NCBI GenBank assembly: GCA_018334595.1
Contig: JAGXLQ010000048.1
Coordinates: forward strand, 1-8,726
Direction: 5' to 3'
Source: Candidatus Bipolaricaulota bacterium
GTDB taxonomy: Bacteria; Bipolaricaulota; Bipolaricaulia; M55B111
DNA: 8,726 nt
Part shown: piece by piece, positions 1 to 4,845 of the stretch
Position numbering within the stretch: position 1 is the stretch's first letter
Layout of the letters: every line of letters begins with the position of its first letter
Program-made: the position numbers and the translations under genes
The notes under the pieces: model-generated
Told to the model about the DNA's origin: nothing
Database searches by the model: none
What the model saw: the letters and a program-made list of their open reading frames with translations, nothing else

Positions 1-1
1 G

Positions 2-448
2 GAAATGCTCGGGGAAGGCAAGTATATCGGAGAGCTTGAGAAACTCCAAAGTCATATTACGTCCTCGCCCTGTTCGATCTCTCAAAAGGCGGCACAGGCA
101 GCTTTTACCGACGGTGTTTCACTTCCGGGAAAAACTCTCCACGAGTTCGAAAAGAAACGGAACTACCTCGCTGAGGCGTTAGGGGCCATTGAGGGGGTAG
201 ACTGCCCGGCACCACCCGGGAGCTTCTACCTGTTTCCCGACGTCCGGGCTCTGCTATCCAGCAGGGGGTTAGACGGGTGCAACGAAGAGGGGCTGGCCCG
301 GTCCCTGTTGGAGGACGCCCGCGTGGTGACGGTCCCCGGTAGTGCCTTTGGTGCTCCCGGATTCCTCAGGGTCGCTTACCTGCCGGACATGGGAAGGTTG
401 GAGGAGGCGGCCGGACGAATAAGTACGGCGGTCGACGGCCTCCAATAG
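2..448 (+). CDS. Class I/II PLP-dependent aminotransferase, C-terminal part (probable aspartate aminotransferase)
   Basis: The gene is cut by the left window edge; about 149 C-terminal residues are visible, in frame from base 2. The segment SHITSSPCSISQKAAQAAF matches the conserved 'TSN...S..Q.AA..AL' stretch after the PLP lysine in fold-type I aminotransferases. PPGSFYLFPDV follows, then PGSAFGAPGFLRVAY, whose Arg (codon 368-370) corresponds to the C-terminal arginine that binds the substrate alpha-carboxylate. The PLP-binding lysine and the large-domain motifs lie outside the window. The family transfers an amino group from aspartate or another amino acid to 2-oxoglutarate in the cytosol. 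The visible part best fits the AspB/Ib-type aspartate aminotransferases, but substrate specificity cannot be read from it. No clear terminator follows; the next gene has its own predicted promoter. Confidence 0.88.
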   Translation, partial: EMLGEGKYIGELEKLQSHITSSPCSISQKAAQAAFTDGVSLPGKTLHEFEKKRNYLAEALGAIEGVDCPAPPGSFYLFPDVRALLSSRGLDGCNEEGLARSLLEDARVVTVPGSAFGAPGFLRVAYLPDMGRLEEAAGRISTAVDGLQ

Positions 449-463
449 ATAACCGTAATTGTC

Positions 464-492
464 TTGAGAAGAAGCCTTCCATCGTAGAGAAT
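464..492 (+). promoter_or_regulatory. Predicted sigma-70-type promoter of the KaiC-like gene
   Basis: A -35-like TTGAGA at 464-469 is followed by a 17-bp spacer and a -10-like GAGAAT at 487-492. The predicted start near 500 would leave an mRNA leader of about 60 nt before the gene at 561. The match is moderate (4 of 6 bases at the -10), but spacing is ideal and the position between two genes is sensible. This is inferred from consensus only. Confidence 0.4.
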
Positions 493-560
493 AAACCCGG
501 AGGTTTGAAAGATCTAAAAGAAGCGAACTGTTTAGCCATGCTTATGAGGGTGATATTGAC

Positions 561-1313
561 ATGGAAAATCTACTTATCAACAAAGAACCTTATAAAGGTC
601 TAATTCCTGATGGCCTTCCCGTTCCTTCCTCCACGATTATCTCGGGCGAGGGCGGTTCGGGAAAACCGTTGGTCGGGCTTCAATTTGTCTCCTCTTGGCT
701 CGAATCTGGCGGGAGCGTACTGTTCGTGTTGACGAGCATGAGGAAGGATTTCATAATTTCGATCATGGACCGTCTCTACTCGACTGAGTTAGGTGATTAC
801 GAGGATGCCATCAGATACTTGAAGCTGAACCCCGGCCTGCAGGGTGGTGAGGTCGACGAAGGCGAGGGTCTTCGTGCTGCGAACCTTCTCGTCCCCGAGG
901 TCTGGGATCGAGAGTTGAGCCTGGCTGTCACGGAGTTGTCCTCGGGCCACCCCGGGACGTTGGTCTTTGGCGCCGCCCTTAACCTGTTTTTGTTCTCTCC
1001 GACTTACGCTGATGTAATCCATAAGAAGTTCCGCGAGGCGGTGGAGTCGCCCGGCCCGGAGAGCTATCTCTTTACCGTAGCAACCTCCGCCTACCGAGAG
1101 AAGATCCGCGAACTCGAGGAGTCGTGCGATAACCTCTTCTATACTTACATGGAGGAAATGGGAAGCCTTGATCTGGAGTTAAGGAAAATAGCCGGAAAAG
1201 AGCGGGAGCGAGAGAGAATCTCAGTACCCCTGACCAGGGAATCTCTGGTGGAGATCAAGGAGATGGCCGAATCCGGAAAAAGGCAGCTGGTTCCGGCTAT
1301 AAGGAAGAACTAG
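561..1313 (+). CDS. KaiC/RecA-superfamily ATPase-like protein with degenerate catalytic motifs
   Basis: This 250-residue protein fits a single KaiC-type RecA fold. The P-loop reads GEGGSGKPL at residues 29-37, so the Ser/Thr that normally follows Lys is Pro36. The strand after the P-loop (SVLFVLTSMRKDF) lacks the pair of glutamates that KaiC-type ATPases use at this place. The Walker B strand reads GTLVFGAAL, with Gly where Asp is expected. Nucleotide binding may remain, but ordinary hydrolysis looks unlikely. The charged C-terminus (KERERERISVPLTRESLVEIKE) resembles the end of other KaiC-like single-domain proteins. The ATG is preceded by GAGGGTGA at 546-553 with 7 bases between. It appears monocistronic, between its own promoter and a terminator. 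Family membership is fairly secure from the fold pattern; the cellular role is unknown (a signalling or scaffold role is a guess). Confidence 0.75.
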   Translation: MENLLINKEPYKGLIPDGLPVPSSTIISGEGGSGKPLVGLQFVSSWLESGGSVLFVLTSMRKDFIISIMDRLYSTELGDYEDAIRYLKLNPGLQGGEVDEGEGLRAANLLVPEVWDRELSLAVTELSSGHPGTLVFGAALNLFLFSPTYADVIHKKFREAVESPGPESYLFTVATSAYREKIRELEESCDNLFYTYMEEMGSLDLELRKIAGKERERERISVPLTRESLVEIKEMAESGKRQLVPAIRKN

Positions 1314-1317
1314 ACGA

Positions 1318-1355
1318 GAGTCAGGGGGTGATTAATCCCCCTGGACTCATTTACT
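1318..1355 (+). terminator. Rho-independent terminator between convergent genes
   Basis: The left arm is GAGTC plus AGGGGG (1318-1328). The right arm is CCCCCT, a bulged G1343, then GACTC (1337-1348). The 8-nt loop is TGATTAAT. This gives 11 base pairs with one bulge. On the + strand it is followed by ATTTACTT, a weak U-tract that runs into the stop codon of the convergent SDR gene. The - strand has no U-tract after the stem, so termination is expected mainly for the KaiC-like gene, though the stem may also protect the 3' end of the opposing transcript. Confidence 0.7.
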
Positions 1356-2088
1356 TCATGTAGATTCCTCCGTTGGCGTTTATCGTCTCTCCCGTCACGT
1401 AACTCCCGTCGTGGGAGACGAGGAAAGATATCACACCCGCTATTTCCGGGGATTCAGCGACGCGGGCCAGCGGTATCTTGGCGGCAATCTGTTCTTCTTT
1501 CTCTTCCAGCGCATCGCTTGTCATCGGCGTTCTCGTGTAACCCGGCGAAATCGCGTTCACCGTAACTTCGGGTGCGAGTTCCAGGGCGAGAGACTTGGTC
1601 AGGCCGAGAACCCCGGCCTTGGATGAAGCGTAATGAGATCCGTGGTCCGATCCGGTCATGGCCCGCAGAGAGCTAATGTTTACTATCCTTCCCCAGCCAA
1701 GGTCCTTCATCTTTGGGGCGACGGCCTTCGCACAGTTGAAGGATCCGGTTAGGTTGACGTCCAGTACCTTTTGCCATTCCGCGTGACTTAACTCGTCTAG
1801 CGTCGCGTGTTTCGAAAACCCTGCGTTGTTAACCAACACTCCTATATCTCCAAACTCTTGAGCCGTTTTTTCGACCAGCTCGTTGACGTCGTCGGGCTCC
1901 GTTACGTCGGCCTGAACGACTATGGCGGTACCGCCGTGGTCCTCGATTGTTCTCTTCGTTTCTTGTGCCCTCTCCTCGTCACTCGAGTAATTGACCGTAA
2001 CCAGGAAGCCGTCCTGGGCAAGCCTCACCGCGGTTGCCTCTCCTATGCCTCGCGAGCTACCCGTAACTATCGCTCCAACGTTTTCCAA
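1351..2088 (-). CDS. Short-chain dehydrogenase/reductase, FabG-like (3-oxoacyl-ACP reductase family)
   Basis: This is a 245-residue classical SDR. Counting from the proposed start, the cofactor motif TGSSRGIG lies at residues 9-16, NNAG at 87-90, catalytic Asn112 in DVNLTG, Ser140 in NISS, Tyr153 and Lys157 in YASSK, and the PG motif at 182-183. The catalytic tetrad is complete. Arg in the glycine-rich motif is common in NADPH-using members. The family reduces 3-oxoacyl thioesters or other ketones; the exact substrate is not evident. I start it at TTG 2088 rather than GTG 2097. The GTG lies inside the Shine-Dalgarno sequence GAGGTGA (2100-2094), which sits exactly five bases before the TTG, as at the encapsulin gene. 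It lies 70 bp after the ferredoxin gene on the same strand and is probably the last gene of that transcription unit. Confidence 0.87.
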   Translation of the reverse strand: MENVGAIVTGSSRGIGEATAVRLAQDGFLVTVNYSSDEERAQETKRTIEDHGGTAIVVQADVTEPDDVNELVEKTAQEFGDIGVLVNNAGFSKHATLDELSHAEWQKVLDVNLTGSFNCAKAVAPKMKDLGWGRIVNISSLRAMTGSDHGSHYASSKAGVLGLTKSLALELAPEVTVNAISPGYTRTPMTSDALEEKEEQIAAKIPLARVAESPEIAGVISFLVSHDGSYVTGETINANGGIYMK

Positions 2089-2158
2089 GGATATCACCTC
2101 GTGTAATTTTAAACCAGGGAGAGTTATCTTCTCCCGTGTTAATACTCTAAAAGTACCC

Positions 2159-2350
2159 TTACACCTCTATTGCGTCTACCGGACAAAGCTTTGCCGCCTC
2201 TTCGCAGCACCCGGCTTTATCGCATGACGCCGAGTCGTCCTTTACTTCTGCGTAACCTTTATCGTGATTAAGCTCGAAGACCTCCGAGCACGTCTGGGAA
2301 CAGAGGCCGCAGGCAATGCAGAGGTCCTCGTCGACTGCTGGTGAAACCAA
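2159..2350 (-). CDS. Single [4Fe-4S] ferredoxin
   Basis: This 63-residue acidic electron carrier has CIACGLC giving Cys11, Cys14 and Cys17, and LCPVDAIEV at the end giving Cys56. These are the four ligands expected for one [4Fe-4S] cluster. Cys21 and Cys48 or Cys49 sit where related one-cluster ferredoxins (Thermotoga and Desulfovibrio types) have a disulfide in place of the second cluster; that is inferred from position. The start is TTG at 2350, preceded by GAGGAGG. It acts in the cytosol, passing low-potential electrons to partners that the sequence does not name. It lies 87 bp downstream of the FAH-family gene and has its own predicted promoter, so it may be made both with and apart from the encapsulin genes. 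A link to reductive iron release is a hypothesis. Confidence 0.92.
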   Translation of the reverse strand: MVSPAVDEDLCIACGLCSQTCSEVFELNHDKGYAEVKDDSASCDKAGCCEEAAKLCPVDAIEV

Positions 2351-2380
2351 TGTTTTTCCTCCTCTATGATGGTGTCGTAG

Positions 2381-2409
2381 GATATAGTATAACGGTATTA
2401 GGCCCTCAA
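2381..2409 (-). promoter_or_regulatory. Predicted promoter of the ferredoxin-SDR pair
   Basis: Read on the - strand, a -35-like TTGAGG (2409-2404) is followed by a 17-bp spacer and a -10-like TATATC (2386-2381). An overlapping TATACT (2391-2386) is an alternative -10. The expected start is about 25 nt before the TTG codon of the ferredoxin, just ahead of its Shine-Dalgarno sequence. This suggests an internal promoter in the encapsulin-led operon. Confidence 0.5.
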
Positions 2410-2437
2410 GGCTACGGGGCTGGTGCAGGGGGTCGGA

Positions 2438-3172
2438 CTAAGCTACTTCCCTGACGGCGTTTCGCAACGTGCCTACCCCCTCTATCTCCAGTTCAACTAC
2501 GTCTCCACCGTGGATGGGTGCGACACCGGATGGAGTGCCGGTGGAAATAATATCTCCCCGGTTCAAGGTCATAAACGAACTTATCTCCACGATCAAGTCG
2601 GGTATCCCGAAGATAAGTTGACTCGTATCCGACGACTGCCGGACCTCCCCGTTTACTTTTAGTTCGAACCCGATGGGCAGCTCAAGTTGGTCGTTCGTTA
2701 CCAGATACGGCCCGACAGGAGCAGCCGTGTCGAACCCTTTTGCCCTTATCCAGTTCTGTTCCCACTCCTGCGCGTCCCTGTTCGTCACGTCGTTGAGGCC
2801 GGTGTATCCCCAGATACAGTCCTGTACCTCTGATTGGCGGACCCGGCGGCACTCCCGCCCGATTACTACCCCTACTTCACCTTCAGGGTCGAACCTATGG
2901 CCTGAATCTATTTCTATCGGGTCGTCGTTCCCGACGACCGACGTGGGCGGCTTGAAGAACAGGGACGGATTTTCTGGCAAGTTTGCCCCTGTCTCTTCGA
3001 TATGATCTTTGTAATTGAGTCCCACGCATACGATCTTGCTTGGTGTCACCGGAGGGAGGAGGTCAACCTCCGACAGAGAAAACGACCCTTCGTCCGTCTG
3101 AACGGAGTCGCCGATTACTTCTCCGCTTAAAGGTCCTCTCTCCCCCTCGATTCTAAACCTGGCTAACTTCAT
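2438..3172 (-). CDS. Fumarylacetoacetate hydrolase (FAH) family protein
   Basis: This 244-residue protein is of normal length for the short FAH-fold proteins. Motifs in order are VGLNYKDHIEE (51-60), PSLFFKPPTSVVGNDDPI (69-86), DPEGEVGVVIG (95-105), GYTGLNDVTNRD (122-133), KGFDTAAPVGP (145-155) and STGTPSGV (210-217). Glu97, Glu99 and Asp128 match the divalent-metal ligands of the family, so the active site looks intact. Members include acylpyruvate hydrolases, oxaloacetate decarboxylases/tautomerases and 2-hydroxyhepta-2,4-diene-1,7-dioate isomerases; the sequence does not choose among them. The ATG lies 4 nt after the encapsulin stop codon, and no convincing Shine-Dalgarno sequence is visible, which suggests translational coupling to the shell gene. 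The C-terminus carries no recognisable encapsulin cargo peptide, so I do not predict that it is encapsulated. Confidence 0.9.
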   Translation of the reverse strand: MKLARFRIEGERGPLSGEVIGDSVQTDEGSFSLSEVDLLPPVTPSKIVCVGLNYKDHIEETGANLPENPSLFFKPPTSVVGNDDPIEIDSGHRFDPEGEVGVVIGRECRRVRQSEVQDCIWGYTGLNDVTNRDAQEWEQNWIRAKGFDTAAPVGPYLVTNDQLELPIGFELKVNGEVRQSSDTSQLIFGIPDLIVEISSFMTLNRGDIISTGTPSGVAPIHGGDVVELEIEGVGTLRNAVREVA

Positions 3173-3176
3173 TCAA

Positions 3177-3968
3177 TTAGCCGTTAAGCGTTATTACCGC
3201 GGCCGGTTCCAGGACCCTGAAGCTGAAGCTCTCCGCAATGAATAACTTGACCTCCGTACTCGAGTGATCTTCGTAGCCAATTGAGAAGTCCTGACCCAGG
3301 ATTAACTCGAAGTCCCCACCTCTGGTCGAGACGAGGAGTGCCCCGTCAACCTCTGGGCTGTAGACTACGGAGTCCCCAAGCAGGTCTTCTATCTGCCTCT
3401 TCAGCGGGTATCCCTTGGAAAACCGCGCGACGTCCTGCCAGAGTCGCCTGCTTACTATGAGGGAATAGGGCCCCTCTATCGAATTGTCCTGGAATTCGGT
3501 TATGCCCATTGAGACGGCTTCCACTACTCCAGCTGGGTCTTCAGGCAGGTCCATCGTCGTCTCGGATACCTGGTTCAAGCCCTTTACATTGGCCTCTTCC
3601 AGGCCCCGGAATATGACGTCTTCCTCGAATTTTGCGGCTTTCTTGGCGGCGTCCTCAAGTGGTTCGAGGTCCAGATCCAGGGCGCCACGATTGTAGTTGT
3701 CCAGCTCCCAGATGTTTAGCTTGAATGAGGTACGGGTTTCGATTACCGGCGACGCCTTCCTTATCCCGTATCTGACCTTCTTACTGTCATCTTCCTTTAT
3801 ATCCAGCCTCCCTTCGGGAATGGCTGCCAGGTCCCAACCCTGTGGAGCTGAGACGTCAACAAATTTCCTCCCCGAGAGCTGGCTGGTAAGAACTTCTTTG
3901 GCCGTGTCGTCTATCTCTTCCCAGCTTTCGTCCGTAATTGGTGCTAATGATCGCTTTAGAAAGTCCAT
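3177..3968 (-). CDS. Encapsulin shell protein (family 1, HK97 fold)
   Basis: This 263-residue protein opens with MDFLKRSLAPITDESWEEID, the typical encapsulin N-terminus. GRKFVDV follows at about 33-39, IWELDNYNRG at 86-95, FEEDVIFRG at 114-122, IEGPYSL at 164-170, and GGDFELILGQDFSIGYED at 217-234. In this family such a protein assembles into an icosahedral shell, commonly T=1 with 60 subunits about 24 nm across, in the cytosol. Trp87 and Arg79 fall at the same numbers as residues I recall as the flavin site of the Thermotoga maritima shell. I start it at ATG 3968, five bases after GAGGTGA (3980-3974). The frame is open upstream to 4142, but that extension overlaps the ferritin gene and is Arg-rich and unlike encapsulins. 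It lies 38 bp after the ferritin cargo gene, on the same transcript. Confidence 0.96.
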   Translation of the reverse strand: MDFLKRSLAPITDESWEEIDDTAKEVLTSQLSGRKFVDVSAPQGWDLAAIPEGRLDIKEDDSKKVRYGIRKASPVIETRTSFKLNIWELDNYNRGALDLDLEPLEDAAKKAAKFEEDVIFRGLEEANVKGLNQVSETTMDLPEDPAGVVEAVSMGITEFQDNSIEGPYSLIVSRRLWQDVARFSKGYPLKRQIEDLLGDSVVYSPEVDGALLVSTRGGDFELILGQDFSIGYEDHSSTEVKLFIAESFSFRVLEPAAVITLNG

Positions 3969-4006
3969 GTCGTTCACCTCGTTTGAATGAAATACTTTGT
4001 GCGCTG

Positions 4007-4366
4007 TTAGCTCAACCCACCTATGCCGAGATCTGATCCCCCTCTGTCTCCGTCTGAAGGTTCTTCCCCTTCCTCCTCGAGTTCCTCGAGCTGGGTGATC
4101 GGTGCGTCCGTAAATAGGTAAGTACGTAACTCTTCGTCCCATGCGGGCATGTTCCTTCTAAGCCATTCGATTGCCATGCAGGCGTGCTCAATTTCCTCGT
4201 CCCTGTTATGAGCGAGGACCTCGGCTAACTCCTCGTCTTCGCTTGCTGAAGCCCGCTGCTGATACCAGTTGACCGCCTCTACTTCTTCCTTGAGACTCAT
4301 CAAGGCCCTGACCATTTCCCTGTCACTTGTTTCTAGATCTTCCGTCGGTTCATGATATTGGTCCAT
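4007..4366 (-). CDS. Encapsulated ferritin (EncFtn) cargo protein with C-terminal targeting tail
   Basis: This 119-residue protein has two predicted helices carrying SLKEEVEAVNWYQQRA (24-39) and AHNRDEEIEHACMAIEWLRRN (52-72), followed by LRTYLFT. These match encapsulated ferritin of Rhodospirillum rubrum with a constant offset of four residues: Glu28, Trp34, Glu58 and His61 here correspond to Glu32, Trp38, Glu62 and His65 there, the ferroxidase site. The family forms ring-like decamers that are active once subunits pair to complete the iron site, and it delivers Fe(III) into the shell. A Glu-rich linker (92-108) leads to GGSDLGIGGLS at the C-terminus, a typical encapsulin-loading peptide. The ATG is preceded by GGGAGGT with good spacing. 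It is the first gene of the encapsulin operon. Confidence 0.95.
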   Translation of the reverse strand: MDQYHEPTEDLETSDREMVRALMSLKEEVEAVNWYQQRASASEDEELAEVLAHNRDEEIEHACMAIEWLRRNMPAWDEELRTYLFTDAPITQLEELEEEGEEPSDGDRGGSDLGIGGLS

Positions 4367-4387
4367 ATTTTACCTCCCTTGTAAAAT
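4367..4387 (-). promoter_or_regulatory. Inverted repeat enclosing the ribosome binding site of the EncFtn gene
   Basis: Perfect 7-bp arms (ATTTTAC at 4367-4373 and GTAAAAT at 4381-4387) flank seven bases that include the core of the Shine-Dalgarno sequence GGGAGGT. In mRNA this would be an AU-rich hairpin with the binding site in its loop and at the stem edge, immediately before AUG. It could be an RNA control element or a DNA operator. The arms are visible in the sequence; the function is inference. Confidence 0.45.
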
Positions 4388-4469
4388 GTAAAACTGCGGG
4401 TGATCCCTGCTATGTTCGCTTTCGGTCTACTTCTACCGGCAAATTATTAACCTTTATCAAAATAAAATT

Positions 4470-4497
4470 AGTAAACTGTTACGTAAAATGTCATCAA
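4470..4497 (-). promoter_or_regulatory. Predicted promoter of the encapsulin operon with repeated ATTTTAC elements
   Basis: On the - strand, TTGATG (4497-4492), a 16-bp spacer and TTTACT (4475-4470) form a modest promoter about 100 bp upstream of the ferritin ATG. The spacer contains ACATTTTAC (4491-4483). The same nine bases recur at 4389-4381, at the ribosome binding site, and the TTACGTAA palindrome (4486-4479) overlaps the first copy. A second possible -35, TTGATA, lies nearer the gene within an AT-rich stretch. No clear Fur, DtxR or IscR consensus was seen. The boxes are weak, so the exact promoter is uncertain. Confidence 0.35.
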
Positions 4498-4543
4498 AGT
4501 GAATCCTATATTAGAATAACTTCTGGGGGACCTTAACTCAACC

Positions 4544-4751
4544 AAAAAACTCGTGTGAGGACCAAATATTCCGGTTTGAGATGCAGTTTGCGCTCGCCTA
4601 CACATCGGCCCCGCTGAGGCATCTAAACACCCTCTTCCGTTGACGTAGGGAAGGGCGTCCGTCTCCCTTCCGGAGATGGTTCTTATGCATCCTCCGAGAG
4701 GGCCACTTGAGGGGCGTAACCGGCCCACCACTCTTACTAGAGTGGTGGCTG
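4544..4751 (-). ncRNA. Candidate structured RNA of unknown class (chain of hairpins)
   Basis: This GC-rich, apparently non-coding stretch holds a series of adjacent stems. They are 4574-4584 with 4619-4628 (10 bp, one bulged G), 4649-4655 with 4665-4671 (7 bp, perfect), 4672-4678 with 4688-4695 (7 bp, one bulge), 4700-4704 with 4722-4726 (5 bp, competing with the next) and 4725-4734 with 4739-4748 (10 bp, perfect, 4-nt loop). On the - strand a promoter-like pair lies just upstream, and six Us (4549-4544) mark a possible 3' end of a roughly 208-nt RNA, although the hairpin directly before the Us is weak. Stems fit either strand, so the strand is tentative. It does not show signature strings of RNase P RNA, tmRNA, SRP RNA or the common riboswitches I can recall. 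It might also be a leader of the encapsulin operon. Confidence 0.4.
4725..4748. repeat. Perfect 10-bp inverted repeat with 4-nt loop
   Basis: Arms CCACCACTCT (4725-4734) and AGAGTGGTGG (4739-4748) enclose TACT. No U-tract follows on either strand, so it is not an ordinary terminator. It would be the first hairpin of the candidate - strand RNA, immediately after its predicted start. Confidence 0.8.
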
Positions 4752-4757
4752 ACAGAG

Positions 4758-4787
4758 TATATAGAGGGTTTGACGGCGATCTGTCGA
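4758..4787 (-). promoter_or_regulatory. Predicted promoter for the candidate structured RNA
   Basis: On the - strand, TCGACA (4787-4782; five of six consensus bases) is followed by 18 bp and TATATA (4763-4758); an overlapping TATACT lies at 4761-4756. Transcription would start near 4751, directly before the perfect hairpin. The same bases include half of a GACAGA/TCTGTC inverted repeat (4751-4756 with 4780-4785), which could be an operator. Confidence 0.4.
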
Positions 4788-4808
4788 GGAAAAATCGCAC
4801 GATTTAAG

Positions 4809-4837
4809 TTGGATACCGTGGCGATTATCGTTATTCT
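4809..4837 (+). promoter_or_regulatory. Predicted promoter giving a leaderless pepD transcript
   Basis: A -10-like TATTCT at 4832-4837 ends 8 nt before the pepD ATG, and TTGGAT at 4809-4814 lies 17 bp further upstream as a weak -35. Transcription would begin at or within a base or two of the ATG. No Shine-Dalgarno sequence exists between the box and the start codon, which fits leaderless initiation. Confidence 0.45.
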
Positions 4838-4845
4838 TATTTACT

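Noticed and set aside
3969..4142. 58-residue N-terminal extension of encapsulin
   Set aside because: It overlaps the ferritin gene in another frame, is Arg-rich, and the standard encapsulin N-terminus begins at 3968 behind a strong Shine-Dalgarno site.
4544..4785. Known RNA classes: RNase P RNA, tmRNA, SRP RNA, 6S RNA, T-box
   Set aside because: The RNase P GAGGAAAGUC motif, the SRP tetraloop region with AGCAG, a tmRNA tag with CCACCA end, complementary 6S ends, and the T-box GGUGGUACCGCG string were looked for by eye and not found. A GGAA inside one hairpin loop and a GTAAGAG string were too weak.
4468..4800. 110-codon open frame on the - strand across the hairpin-rich region
   Set aside because: Composition is unlike the other proteins here, no Shine-Dalgarno site or family motif is visible, and it is explained by chance openness of a structured, GC-rich block.
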